Source: Bryobacterales bacterium
GTDB taxonomy: Bacteria; Acidobacteriota; Terriglobia; Bryobacterales; UBA6623
Assembly (NCBI GenBank): GCA_028819575.1
Contig: JAPPLB010000012.1
Location: 1 to 56,633, forward strand
DNA length: 56,633 nucleotides
Direction: 5' to 3'
This document shows positions 1-8,994 of the stretch, piece by piece. Both the position numbers and the translations under genes were made by a program. Below the pieces are notes generated by a model. It had not been told where the DNA came from. It searched no databases and was given only the letters and a program-made list of their open reading frames with translations. Numbering within the stretch: the stretch's first letter is position 1; every line of letters starts with the position of its first letter.

Positions 1-64
1 CGCGCCTCGCCCTGACGGCCCTCTCACGCACTTCGCCTCGCCGCGTGGTGAGAAATGCAGGCTA
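1..64 (+). repeat. Family A element, right part (cut by window edge)
   Basis: The sequence matches the right half of the 183-bp family A element at 8670-8852. It contains the CTCACGCACTTCGCCTCGCC block and ends in the terminal inverted repeat GTGGTGAGAAATGCAGGCTA, with the final TA at 63-64. The left half lies outside the window. It is non-coding. Confidence 0.8.
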
Positions 65-174
65 GCCGCACCATAGCCGCACCAAAGCAAGCAGGAAAGC
101 AGTGACTGGGCGGCGGGCGGTCCGGGCGGGGGATTTCTGGTCGTGCGGCCCCTTCGCATGCACGACGAACCGAA

Positions 175-262
175 CGACCATAAAGGCCGTGTTTCGTGTC
201 TCGTGATTGGTGACCCGCACGGACTGCATCTCGCCACCTGGTGAGAAAGGCAAGGCAGGATT
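175..262 (+). repeat. Family A element, decayed internal and right part
   Basis: This carries the internal family A phrase (AAAGGCCGTGTTTCGTGTCTCG) only in part, followed by a degraded right terminus CCACCTGGTGAGAAAGGCAAGGC. Together with the copy at 1-64 it fills most of the gene-free stretch before the first gene. I see no gene or RNA in 1-320. Confidence 0.55.
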
Positions 263-320
263 CCCGCCGTTTGTCGAGACATCGTCCGCGTAACGGTGTC
301 TGATACACTCCGGTCTCGCG

Positions 321-1505
321 ATGAAGATTCGTAATGTCCGAGTAACCGCACTGCGGTTTGTGTATCCCGAGGACGAGGCATTCCATTTTGCGGGCGGGCG
401 GTGCACGGGACGGCTGACCTGTCTTGTTCGCGTCGAGTGCGATACAGGCGACGTTGGTCTCGGTTCGGTTTACTCTCACCCGGACCTGGTACGGGCCATC
501 GTCGAAGACCAACTCAGCGACTTCCTCATCGGAGAAGATCCGCTAGAGGTCGAAACACTCTGGCGGCGCATGTACGGAGTAACGCGCTGGTATGGCAGAA
601 AAGGGGCGGCGGTATCGGCGCTGGGCGGAATCGACATGGCCCTCTGGGACCTGCGCGGCAAAGCGGAAGGCAAACCCCTGTATCAAATGCTCGGAGCGCA
701 ACGGGATTCGGTTCGCGCTTATGCAAGCGGACTGCTCTGGAAGCACGATCCCCGGGAGCTCGGTGACGAAGCCGAGCGACATCTCGCTAACGGTTTTCGT
801 GCCATGAAGACTCGTCTCGGGCGCAACTTCGAGTACGACTCGGAAGCATTGCACATCTTCCGCAAAGTACTGTCGGGCAAAGCGCGCTTGCACGTCGATG
901 GCAACGGGCGCTATTCACTCGAGCACGCACAGCGCATGCTCCCCGAGTTCAAAAAAACCGATATCTTCTGGCTGGAAGAACCGTTCCTGCCGGAGGATGT
1001 GGACAACTACCTGGCGCTGAAGCCCGCACTGGGCACTATTCCCCTGGCTGCCGGCGAGAACGAATTCGGGTTCCAGGGCTTTCGCGAGCTCATCGATCGC
1101 GGCATGGTGCATATCGTTCAGCCGGATTGCTGCCGCGCCGGAGGAATCAGCGAGTCACGACGAATCGGTGAACTGGCCGTCAAGGCGGGATTGCGAGTCG
1201 CACCGCACACCTGGAGCGACGCGGTGGCGCTGGTTGGCAACATGCATGTCGTGGCCTCGCTGCCGAACGCGATTTGCGTCGAAGTCGACCAGACGGGAAA
1301 TCCGTTCATCGACGAACTGCTCGTCAACCGACTCGTCGTTGTCGACGGCGAGATCGCCATGCCCCAGGGACCCGGGCTCGGGATCGAGCTGGATGAGGAC
1401 GTTGTCGAACGTTACGCCCTGCCGCCGGGCGAGCCGGTTCCCGAAGGCAACTATTCGGACATGGTGTTCGGGAGACGACACCACTTGCCGGCAGGACCTT
1501 ACTAG
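321..1505 (+). CDS. Mandelate racemase/muconate lactonizing enzyme family protein
   Basis: A 394-residue enolase-superfamily enzyme of the MR/MLE branch. These enzymes take a proton alpha to a carboxylate and usually dehydrate or racemise sugar acids. The active-site set is complete: KTR at residues 163-165, metal ligands D193 (VDGNG), E219 or E220 (WLEEP) and E246 (AGENE), and a general-base His at 296 (APHTW). There is no signal peptide, so it should be cytoplasmic, unlike three other MR/MLE proteins in this window. The length fits the family. The substrate cannot be read from sequence alone; acid-sugar dehydratase is the likeliest class. Its TAG stop at 1503-1505 is also the first triplet of a decayed family B repeat. 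It converges on the S41 protease gene. Confidence 0.9.
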   Translation: MKIRNVRVTALRFVYPEDEAFHFAGGRCTGRLTCLVRVECDTGDVGLGSVYSHPDLVRAIVEDQLSDFLIGEDPLEVETLWRRMYGVTRWYGRKGAAVSALGGIDMALWDLRGKAEGKPLYQMLGAQRDSVRAYASGLLWKHDPRELGDEAERHLANGFRAMKTRLGRNFEYDSEALHIFRKVLSGKARLHVDGNGRYSLEHAQRMLPEFKKTDIFWLEEPFLPEDVDNYLALKPALGTIPLAAGENEFGFQGFRELIDRGMVHIVQPDCCRAGGISESRRIGELAVKAGLRVAPHTWSDAVALVGNMHVVASLPNAICVEVDQTGNPFIDELLVNRLVVVDGEIAMPQGPGLGIELDEDVVERYALPPGEPVPEGNYSDMVFGRRHHLPAGPY

Positions 1506-1557
1506 CAGCCCGCCGCGCTTTTTCCTTCGCACCACGTGACTTCCACCACGGGCTGCT
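1503..1557. repeat. Family B element, internally deleted remnant
   Basis: A short imperfect palindrome begins TAGCAGCCCGCCGCG and ends CACGGGCTGCT, which are the two termini of family B with almost all of the interior missing. It sits between two convergent genes and supplies the stop codon of the upstream one. Confidence 0.6.
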
Positions 1558-1583
1558 CGCCGCGACCCGCCGCTACCGGCGGC

Positions 1584-3167
1584 CTATTGCCGCGCGATGA
1601 GCCGCCCGGATGACTCGAGCAGTTCCTTCGCTTCGGGTAACAGATCGAGAGCTTTCTGGACATCCGGATCAAGCGTGTGCTTGACGTACTCGCCTTCGTG
1701 GAGGTCGTAGGCCGATACGTAAACCTCGCGCTTGAGCGTACGTTTGATATAGTCGGCGTTCTCAGAAAAGTCCGCTTCGGAGAACTCGACCTTCTCACGG
1801 TAGAGAAATTGCCGGAACTCTTCGAGAACAGCGTCCGTAGGTTCCCAATTCGGTTCGAGTTTGGGATGCTGGAGGGTGTATTCCTGCGCGAAGGTCTGCA
1901 GTGAGTACGAACGCCAGAGCGTGACCTGAAACTCGTTGAGTTTGGTTTCCGCAATCCGCACGTCGGGGGTAATCCCACCGCCGCCATAGACGCGGCGGCC
2001 CTGATCGGTCAACTTGACCTCGTCCGTCCTGGGCTCATACTTGTCGCTGCACGGATCGGAATAGTACTTCCACAGCGACACGTCATCATAGCTACGTTGA
2101 ATCAAGCGGCCACTGGGAGTGTAGTATCGCGCGGTCGTAAGAGCGAGTCCGGCTGTTTTTCCCATCGGGTATACCGTTTGGACGAGGCCCTTGCCAAATG
2201 TCGGCGTCCCCACGATCAGAGCCCGGTCATGGTCCTGCAGAGCGCCTGCGACGATCTCCGACGCGGAGGCGGAATCACAATCAACCATCACCACCATGGG
2301 GAACACCTCGCCCCCATTGCCACGCTTGGCTTTGTATTTCCGCTCGGGGGAGGATCGCCCGTAGTGGGAAACAATCGTTTTACCCCGCTCCAAGAACTTA
2401 TCGGAAACGTAGACGCCCTCGCTGAGCAAGCCGCCGCGATTTTTTCGAAGGTCGAGAACCAACCCTTTCAAGCCTTCCTTTCGAAAATCAGCGAGGGCCT
2501 TATCGAGTTCCTTGCCAGTGGTTTCATTGAAACGGTCGATCCGGATAAAACCGATTCCCGGCTTGATGAAGAACGATGAGGAGATGCTGGGGTAGGGGAT
2601 CGCTGCGCGCGTTACCTCGAAGTTCAGCATGTCGTCGACACCCCGCCGAACGACGACGATCTTCACTTGCGTTCCCGCCGGACCGCGCAACCGATTCGCC
2701 ACCTCGCCGAGGTTCACACCGTCCATCGCTTCGCCATCGACTTCAGCGATCACGTCTCCCGGCCGCAGACCCGCCTTATAGGCCGGTGTCTTCGGAAACG
2801 GGGCTACAACAATCGTATTCCCGTTGCGAGTCGCGATCTGCATCCCAACACCGGCGTACTGTCCCTTTTGCTCGTCGCGCAACTGCCGGAATGAATCCGG
2901 ATCGAAGAACTGCGAGTGCGGGTCCAGCGTGTGGAGCAGATTGGGAATCGCCCCGCTGAAAATCGCCCTCTCCGAATCGATCTGGTCGGCGTAGTTCCGT
3001 TCGACGACGGCGAGCACGTCCGTAAAACGTTTGATCGAATCAGCGACCTCACCCTCGGAAGCGGCAGAAGCCACTACCACACGCGAGCCGAAGACGCCTC
3101 CCAGCAGCGAACAGCACAGAATGGCGGCCGGCAAAGTCAGCAGCAGCCTACGCTTCTCAGGATTCAT
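1584..3167 (-). CDS. S41 family C-terminal processing peptidase (CtpA/Prc-like)
   Basis: A serine protease of the C-terminal processing family, which trims or degrades periplasmic proteins. A hydrophobic N-terminal segment after MNPEKRRLLLTLP should act as a signal peptide or anchor. A PDZ domain (around residues 95-180, with GVGM and GLRPGD) precedes the S41 catalytic domain. The Ser-Lys dyad lies in DSASASEIVAG (Ser) and GKGLVQ (Lys). A C-terminal extension of about 150 residues follows the core. I chose the ATG at 3167; a TTG six codons upstream is less likely. About 527 residues is within the family range. It may act in envelope protein quality control. The specific substrate is unknown. 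Confidence 0.9.
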   Translation of the reverse strand: MNPEKRRLLLTLPAAILCCSLLGGVFGSRVVVASAASEGEVADSIKRFTDVLAVVERNYADQIDSERAIFSGAIPNLLHTLDPHSQFFDPDSFRQLRDEQKGQYAGVGMQIATRNGNTIVVAPFPKTPAYKAGLRPGDVIAEVDGEAMDGVNLGEVANRLRGPAGTQVKIVVVRRGVDDMLNFEVTRAAIPYPSISSSFFIKPGIGFIRIDRFNETTGKELDKALADFRKEGLKGLVLDLRKNRGGLLSEGVYVSDKFLERGKTIVSHYGRSSPERKYKAKRGNGGEVFPMVVMVDCDSASASEIVAGALQDHDRALIVGTPTFGKGLVQTVYPMGKTAGLALTTARYYTPSGRLIQRSYDDVSLWKYYSDPCSDKYEPRTDEVKLTDQGRRVYGGGGITPDVRIAETKLNEFQVTLWRSYSLQTFAQEYTLQHPKLEPNWEPTDAVLEEFRQFLYREKVEFSEADFSENADYIKRTLKREVYVSAYDLHEGEYVKHTLDPDVQKALDLLPEAKELLESSGRLIARQ

Positions 3168-3270
3168 ACGGATTCTGCTCGACAAGAGGAGGACGAACGG
3201 GCACCCACAAGTATATCAAGCCCTGCTCCGTGTCGAATCGGCGTTGTTCCTTGTGGCGCCTCTCGATTTC

Positions 3271-3414
3271 GAAAAGCCGTGATTCGTGTCTCGTGTCTCG
3301 AGAAAAACCTTAAAGGCCATGTTGCGCACGCCTTTTTCCTCCGCCCGGCTCGCGCTTCGTCCTGACGACCCTCTCACGCACTTCGCCCCGATATGTGGTG
3401 TGAAATGCAGGCTA
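3271..3414 (+). repeat. Family A element, internal and right part
   Basis: It contains the internal GTGATTCGTGTCTCGTG tract, then the CCTCCGCCCGGCTCGCG and CTCTCACGCACTTCGC blocks. It ends in a slightly degraded right terminus GTGGTGTGAAATGCAGGCTA. No clear left terminus is visible. Confidence 0.75.
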
Positions 3415-3481
3415 GAAACTTCGGGGGCTTCTCCCGCCTTGTCGAACTCATCGTCAACCGCTTTGTCCTGACCCTATTGGA

Positions 3482-5617
3482 CTAACCCGACACTGCCTGT
3501 ATGTCGTCACTGCTCTCGAGCTGTTTCTTCAGTTCTTCCAGATCCGTTGTCGGTTGCCGGCAAACGTAGTTGCGGCAGACGTAGGCAGTCGGCCTCGCAT
3601 CGACCTGGGCGCGGGCCGCCAACAGCGGGACGCGTTCGGCTGTCTCGGCATCGGCGGGGTCAAGCCGGGCGACAATCTTGTTCGGCAGGTAAGCGCTATA
3701 GACGGCGCGCAGGAGAGCTCGTGTCCGCGGGTCGCCGGGGGCGCCGACCACAGCGATCTCCTGGAAACCATCGTGCCACGCCGCGATGCCGGTCAAGAGG
3801 CGCTCGTGCTGGAAGGGTTGGCGATCGGGACCAGCGCCGAACACCTCGATCATCTCCGCCGCCCTCTCGCGGTAGTCCTTCCGATCGAGCAGGATGGCGA
3901 GTTTCTGGAGATTCATAAGCATCACTGAATTCCCCGAGGGTATCGCGCCGTCATGGGCTGTCTTGCTGCGGACCAAGAGGTCTTCATGATCCGAGGCAGT
4001 GAAGAAAACCCCCCCGGCCTGCTTGTCCCAATAGAACTCGATCAGGATATCGGTCAACGACTCGGCTTCATCCAGCCAACGAACTTCGCCACTCCACTCG
4101 TACAGGCCCAACAGCCCTTCGACAAGAAATGCATAGTCCGTGCTGTACGCCTTGAGGCGAGCCTTGCCCTTACCGTATGCGGCGCACAGACGCCCGCCGC
4201 CGCGCATTTCATGCAGCACGAACTCGGCCGCCGCCGCCGCCGCTTCTCCGTAGCGCGCCTCTTCGAGCACGGCCGCCCCTTTGGCGAGCGCGGTGATCAT
4301 CAGTCCGTTCCAGCCGGCCAGAATCTTATCGTCGAGGCCCGGCCGGACGCGCTGTTCCCTCACTGCGAGCAGCTTTGACCGGCCTGCGTCAATGACACGA
4401 GCGACCTCCTCGGTGCTCAGATTCTCGACCTTGGCGATGACTTCGATCGAGCGGCTCACGTGCAAGATATTCTTCGGGCCGTACGGAACATGCTGGTCGC
4501 CGGGATGGTTCCAATTGCCGACCGCGGTCGCCCCGTAGTGCGAAGCGATGATGCGGCCGTGCGGCTCGCCGAGAACTTCATTGATCTGCTCCAAGGTCCA
4601 GATGAAGAACTTGCCTTCGAGACCTTCGCTGTCGGCGTCTTCACTCGAGTAGAACGCGCCTTGAGGGCTACGCAGGTCGCGCAGCACGTACTCGAAGATG
4701 CCTCGCGCTTTCCGCTCGAACAGTTTCCGCAACCCAGGATGCCCGGTCGCCTGCAGCCCATCCAGATAGATCGAACTCACCAGCCCCTGGTCATAGAGCA
4801 TCTTCTCGAAGTGCGGGACAAGCCATTTCGGGTCCGTCGAGTAGCGATGGATGCCGCCGCCGAGCTGATCGTAGATGCCGCCGTTCCCCATCTGCCGCAG
4901 TGTCAGCTCCACCTCGCTCAGGCAGGCGTGATGGCCCGTGTGCGCGTATTGGCGAAGCAGCAGGTCCATCGACTGGCTTGGCGGAAACTTGTTCGTTCCG
5001 CTGGCGACGCCCCCGAGTTGGTGGTCATAGGCTTGCAGGATGCGGTCCGCGGCCGTGCTCACTCGCTCACGGTTCGGGATGCCGCTTGCCTCACCGCTCG
5101 CATGCAACTGCCGCACAGCCTGAACAACTCGTTCGCTATTCCTTGCAAGTTCCTCTGACTTGTCTCTCCAGGACTGAGCGATATAGGCCACGATCGTCTT
5201 GAAGCCCGGACGACCATAGGCGTTGTTCCTGGGGAAATAGGTCCCGGCGTAAACCGGCTTGAGGTCGGGCGTCAGGAAGACACTCATCGGCCAGCCACCG
5301 TGCCCGCCGGTGTACAGCATCGTGGCGCTCATGTAGATTTCATCGAGGTCCGGGCGCTCTTCGCGGTCCACCTTGATCGATATATAGTCACGGTTGAGGA
5401 TCGCCGCCACCTCCTCGTCCTCGAAACTCTCATGCTCCATGACGTGGCACCAGTGGCACGCGGCGTACCCGATGCTCAGGAAGATCAGACGGTTCTCTTC
5501 GCGCGATCTGGCGAGCGCTTCTTCTCCCCACGGATACCAGTCCACGGGGTTGTGGGCATGCTGCAGCAGATACGGGCTGGCTTCGTTGACGAGAGCGTTG
5601 GTGTGTTGCGAGGGCAT
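3482..5617 (-). CDS. Thioredoxin domain-containing DUF255 protein (YyaL/spermatogenesis-associated 20-like)
   Basis: A 711-residue protein of the DUF255 family. The N-terminal thioredoxin-like fold is recognisable from [13 protein letters not shown] and the redox-type motif CHWCH at residues 54-58. The rest is an (alpha/alpha)6 barrel related to N-acylglucosamine epimerases and cellobiose epimerases. The length is typical. The molecular function of this family is not settled; a redox-linked role or sugar binding is usually inferred. There is no signal peptide, so it is probably cytoplasmic. It is transcribed alone, upstream of the exported MR/MLE gene end and away from the repeat at 3271-3414. 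The ATG start opens directly at the conserved N-terminus. Confidence 0.9.
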   Translation of the reverse strand: MPSQHTNALVNEASPYLLQHAHNPVDWYPWGEEALARSREENRLIFLSIGYAACHWCHVMEHESFEDEEVAAILNRDYISIKVDREERPDLDEIYMSATMLYTGGHGGWPMSVFLTPDLKPVYAGTYFPRNNAYGRPGFKTIVAYIAQSWRDKSEELARNSERVVQAVRQLHASGEASGIPNRERVSTAADRILQAYDHQLGGVASGTNKFPPSQSMDLLLRQYAHTGHHACLSEVELTLRQMGNGGIYDQLGGGIHRYSTDPKWLVPHFEKMLYDQGLVSSIYLDGLQATGHPGLRKLFERKARGIFEYVLRDLRSPQGAFYSSEDADSEGLEGKFFIWTLEQINEVLGEPHGRIIASHYGATAVGNWNHPGDQHVPYGPKNILHVSRSIEVIAKVENLSTEEVARVIDAGRSKLLAVREQRVRPGLDDKILAGWNGLMITALAKGAAVLEEARYGEAAAAAAEFVLHEMRGGGRLCAAYGKGKARLKAYSTDYAFLVEGLLGLYEWSGEVRWLDEAESLTDILIEFYWDKQAGGVFFTASDHEDLLVRSKTAHDGAIPSGNSVMLMNLQKLAILLDRKDYRERAAEMIEVFGAGPDRQPFQHERLLTGIAAWHDGFQEIAVVGAPGDPRTRALLRAVYSAYLPNKIVARLDPADAETAERVPLLAARAQVDARPTAYVCRNYVCRQPTTDLEELKKQLESSDDIQAVSG

Positions 5618-5633
5618 GGCCTACAGCGGATCT

Positions 5634-5664
5634 TAGCAGTGCTTGGGGAAAGTCACGCAGGCGG
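5634..5664 (+). repeat. Family B element, left-end fragment
   Basis: TAGCAGTGCTTGGGGAAAGTCACGCAGGCGG matches in part the first 31 bases of family B (compare 41795 and 56326). It lies between the DUF255 start and the stop of the next gene. The rest of the element is missing. Confidence 0.55.
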
Positions 5665-5666
5665 CT

Positions 5667-6884
5667 CTACCAGTCAACGACCGAGCCGTCATCCGGATCG
5701 AACCTCGGCCGGTACTCTCTGGGCTCGCCCACCTGCGCCATCAGCTTGTCTTCGTCGACGGTGATCCCGAGGCCCGGATCAGTCAGCAGAGGCCGGTGGC
5801 CGTTGCGAACCGGCGGCATCGGCTTGGCGAGCAGATCCATGTACTCGTTGTCGCCGCGTTCCTGAATGAGAAAATTCGGAATGGATGCCGCCACCTGAAA
5901 ACTCGCCGCCAGCGAACACGGCCCTTGCGGGTTGTGAGGCGCCAGAGGCGAGTAGTATGCCTCGGCCATGCCCGCTATGATCTTCAGCTCGGTGATGCCG
6001 CCGGCGTAGCAGACATCCGGTTGAAGAATAGTCGCCGCCCGCTTTTCAAGGATCTCCTTGAAACCCCATTTCGTGAAGATCCTCTCACCGGTGGCGATCG
6101 GGATGTGTGTCTTGCGCGCCAACTCCGCCATGATGTCGACGTTGAGCGCCTGGATGATCTCTTCGTAGAACCACGGGTTGTAGGGCTCGAGCGCCTTCAT
6201 CAGAAGAAGCGCCGTCGGCGGCTGGACGGCGCCGTGGAAGTCCAGACCGATATCCACCTCGTCTCCGTACTTGTCACGGAGAGCCTTGAAGCGTTCAACG
6301 ACCTCGTCGACGAACTTCTGGCCCTCGATGTACTTGATGGCCTGCCGTTCTTCGCCTCGCGGACCGGTCTTCATGGCAGTGACGCCGGTTTCTTCGCTGA
6401 TGCGGCCGTACACTCGGACCCGGTCGCGCGTCGGACCGCCGAGAAGCTTGTAGACGGGGACACCGTAGACCTTGCCCTTGATATCCCACAGCGCCTGATC
6501 GATCCCGCTCGTGATCGCTGTCTTGATCGGACCTCCTCGGTAGAACGCTCCACGGTGAATTGCCTGCCAGTGGTGAACGACACGGCAGGGGTCCTGCCCG
6601 ATGAGATAGTCGCCCACTTCCAACGCGCCGGCGGCGCAGGCCTTGGCGTCGTCCTTGAGCATTTCCCCCCATCCGACGATTCCGGCGTCTGTCGAGACCT
6701 TCACGAAGACCCACGAGTTCTTCAACACGAAGGCGTCAATCCCGGTGACCTTGATACTGTCGTTCGGACCCACCGCAGCCGCATCGGTTCGCTCGGCGGT
6801 GAACAGGGCGTCGAGACCGACCAGCGCTCCTGCGCCCGCCAGACCGCGAAGCCAGGAACGACGGTTCATGCGAAAACGTGACAT
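5667..6884 (-). CDS. Exported MR/MLE enzyme, D-galactonate dehydratase-like
   Basis: A 405-residue MR/MLE enzyme. The APHNPQGP block near the catalytic His is a hallmark of the D-galactonate/gluconate dehydratase subgroup, which converts an aldonate to its 2-keto-3-deoxy form. Metal-site segments are visible as GLDFHGAV (Asp), YEEIIQ (Glu) and ATGERIF (Glu). The N-terminus is MNRRSWLRGLAGAGALVG, a clear twin-arginine leader ending near DAAA, so the folded enzyme is probably exported. That is unusual for this enzyme class. The start at 6884 is supported by AGGAGG nine bases upstream. The exact aldonate substrate is uncertain. It is separated from the ceramidase-like gene by a family A palindrome. 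Confidence 0.88.
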   Translation of the reverse strand: MSRFRMNRRSWLRGLAGAGALVGLDALFTAERTDAAAVGPNDSIKVTGIDAFVLKNSWVFVKVSTDAGIVGWGEMLKDDAKACAAGALEVGDYLIGQDPCRVVHHWQAIHRGAFYRGGPIKTAITSGIDQALWDIKGKVYGVPVYKLLGGPTRDRVRVYGRISEETGVTAMKTGPRGEERQAIKYIEGQKFVDEVVERFKALRDKYGDEVDIGLDFHGAVQPPTALLLMKALEPYNPWFYEEIIQALNVDIMAELARKTHIPIATGERIFTKWGFKEILEKRAATILQPDVCYAGGITELKIIAGMAEAYYSPLAPHNPQGPCSLAASFQVAASIPNFLIQERGDNEYMDLLAKPMPPVRNGHRPLLTDPGLGITVDEDKLMAQVGEPREYRPRFDPDDGSVVDW

Positions 6885-7019
6885 CGGACATACCCTCCTG
6901 AATGCGTTACCCCCCGGCCGGGATCATCCCAGCATACGGCACATCGGCCGGCCGCCACCACTTCCCTTCCCCATGCGGCCAAGCCGGCCCGAATGGGGGA
7001 GCCGGCGCCGACCCTTCGC

Positions 7020-7059
7020 TTACCTGCATTTTTCACCACGTGGCGAGAAATGCAGGCTA
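7020..7059. repeat. Family A solo palindrome (left and right termini joined)
   Basis: The left terminus TACCTGCATTTTTCACCAC runs directly into the right terminus GTGGCGAGAAATGCAGGCTA with no interior. This 39-40-base imperfect palindrome can fold as a hairpin. Its outer TA plus the next base gives the TAG stop of the ceramidase-like gene read on the minus strand, so it could also act as a transcription terminator. Confidence 0.75.
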
Positions 7060-8472
7060 TGAAATCAAAAGCCCCCGCACTGCGGTCGTCAGCAACTCGT
7101 CGACCTTCGGATCACACCAGGCGACGCTCACTTCGTAGCCTCCTTGCGGATAGGCTTCTTTCGTGGGGATGTACCAGGGGCCGTCGTCGCCATAAGCCGC
7201 GGTCGCGACAAACCGCTCGGGTCGCATCTCTTGCGCCCGCAACTGGTACTCGACAAAACATTCCCCAGGCAGATGCAGCATGGAAATGTCGTTGACTTGC
7301 AGGCTGCTGACGACGATGGGGTCCCCGCGGGCGAACCGGCGCAGGTAAGCCAAGGTGAACGAGGGACGATTGCGCTGTACGACGCTGCGGGACGGGTCGG
7401 CAATCCGTGCGGCGATCTCGCCGGCATCGAAACGGGGATGCGGTTCCGGCAGGAACGGCGCCGTGCGCCAGTCGATCGACTCGACAGGCTCCGGCCGGAG
7501 GTCCGCTTCCGAGAGGGTGATTGCCTGGTACATGCGTTCGGTCAAGACGCGGCGCATGGGCTTCGAACCGTCGTTATACTTGCCGGCACCTACATTGCCC
7601 CCACAGCCATTGAAATAGAGGTGCAGACAGTCCGGCTCTTCGCGCTGCCGCTGCCGGCGCGCCAAGCCGCAGAAATCGGCGCTGACGCGGCCGTCGCCGT
7701 AGTAACTCATCGGATGGCAGGCATAGTAGTGGCATGCCGCAACCTTCCTGTCGTTGTCGTAGAACGCCACGGTCTTCAGCCAAGGATCGATCACTCCCTC
7801 CGGCAAGCGATGATGCTCAGGATTGCGTGAACTGCTTCCCCGCTGTGTACCGACCTTGCCGTCAGGACCCAAAATCCGACGATTGGACGCGACCTTCTCG
7901 ACACGGACTTGCCCGTGGGCGACGGCGGTGACCTGCCGCGGCTGATTCAAGGCCTTTCTGACCGCGTCCTGGCTCCTCTCCACGCAGCTTTGGAAGAATG
8001 CGAGGTCGAGCGTCGGAGGCAGCTCCGGGTACTGGGCGACGATCTCCTGCGCGTCCAGGCAGGCGAAGGGCGCATTGTGCGGGTGCACGCTGTGGAGAGC
8101 GACCCGCTCGGGCGTCGTACCCGCGGCCTCGGCCAGCGCTTGACGCCAAGTGATGTGAGCGGCGTTCAGAATACCGGTCCAATCGACGACGCAGATCACG
8201 ATGGGCTTATCGAGACCCAACAACACGAACCCGATCCCCTCCAGAGGATCGTCCACTCCGACAACGGGCTGAATCCATCCGCCGCACAGGGAATGGCCCA
8301 GCGGCGGCGTGACGTCGAATCGGAAAGGACACAGGTGCAGCGTATTCATCGTCGTGTTCGAGCAACGAGCGGCCAGCAGGCCCGTTCCGGCCAGTGTTGT
8401 CTGGAGGAACGTTCGGCGATCGACGGCGCTTGATGCGGTTTCTCTTGCGTGGTTGTCTCTGACTGGCTTCAT
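7057..8472 (-). CDS. Neutral/alkaline non-lysosomal ceramidase-like hydrolase
   Basis: A 471-residue protein resembling the N-terminal domain of neutral/alkaline ceramidases. These are zinc amidases that cleave the amide of ceramides, but many bacterial homologues have unknown substrates. Family-like features are FDVTPPLGHSLCGGW near the N-terminus, HSVHPHNAP (probable zinc-ligand histidines), YYACHPMSYYGDGRVSADF and FNGCGGNVGAGKYN. A Tat-like leader (DRRTFLQTTLAGTGLLAARC) suggests export, perhaps as a lipoprotein given the Cys. I took the ATG at 8472; the GTG or ATG codons upstream add only a few residues. The TAG stop is inside a family A terminus. It could also act on another N-acyl compound. 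Confidence 0.8.
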   Translation of the reverse strand: MKPVRDNHARETASSAVDRRTFLQTTLAGTGLLAARCSNTTMNTLHLCPFRFDVTPPLGHSLCGGWIQPVVGVDDPLEGIGFVLLGLDKPIVICVVDWTGILNAAHITWRQALAEAAGTTPERVALHSVHPHNAPFACLDAQEIVAQYPELPPTLDLAFFQSCVERSQDAVRKALNQPRQVTAVAHGQVRVEKVASNRRILGPDGKVGTQRGSSSRNPEHHRLPEGVIDPWLKTVAFYDNDRKVAACHYYACHPMSYYGDGRVSADFCGLARRQRQREEPDCLHLYFNGCGGNVGAGKYNDGSKPMRRVLTERMYQAITLSEADLRPEPVESIDWRTAPFLPEPHPRFDAGEIAARIADPSRSVVQRNRPSFTLAYLRRFARGDPIVVSSLQVNDISMLHLPGECFVEYQLRAQEMRPERFVATAAYGDDGPWYIPTKEAYPQGGYEVSVAWCDPKVDELLTTAVRGLLIS

Positions 8473-8669
8473 GATGACGGATACTCCATCTGATCGCACA
8501 TTGGGGCGCTTTTTCGGAGCTTGCAGGTGCGCGGAGGTCGTTTTAGCTTCGTTTGACGGTTCTCAGCGGTGGTACACATGTCACTTTACACGGCCGGCTT
8601 CCAGATGCTGCATCCAATTGGTTCAGGTAATCATTAGAAACTCTTCACTGACAGTCCCACCAACGAGCC

Positions 8670-8852
8670 TAACCTGCTTTTCTCACCACCCGACGGCCGA
8701 AGCACGCCATACGGCCGCCAGGACTTCGTTGCGTTTGCTTGCCGTGCTCAACGTACTGGTCAAGTACGCCTGCGCGCGCCAAGCGGCGCGCGCCTCGTCC
8801 TGACGGCCCTCTCACGCACTTCGCCTCGCCACGTGGTGAGAAAAGCAGGTTA
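8670..8852 (+). repeat. Family A element, intact type copy (183 bp)
   Basis: The best-preserved copy. The outermost 20 bases, TAACCTGCTTTTCTCACCAC, are exactly the reverse complement of the last 20. The interior carries GACGGCCGAAGCACGC, the CTTCGTTGCG..TTGCTTGCCGTGCTC block, a GTACTGGTCAAGTAC imperfect palindrome and the CTCTCACGCACTTCGCC block. Both ends carry TA, as for an IS630/mariner-type target duplication. There is no ORF of its own. The remaining 8473-8669 and 8853-8994 show no convincing gene. Confidence 0.85.
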
Positions 8853-8994
8853 GAATCGGAGGTCCTTTTCGGGTTTGCTTGCTTTCACGTTCAGGAACCT
8901 CCTGCACCGGGAATCGAACAAGGGGGATCGAAGACGATTGCTGCGAGAGAGAATCAGATGCCGATTTCAGTTGCTTTCGTGGCCGCTCGCTCCC

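Noticed and set aside
5643-6881. A 412-codon open frame on the plus strand
   Set aside because: It is the mirror of the exported MR/MLE gene at 5667-6884, which has full active-site motifs. The plus-strand product is Arg/Asp-rich with no family features; GC-rich genes often give such antisense frames.
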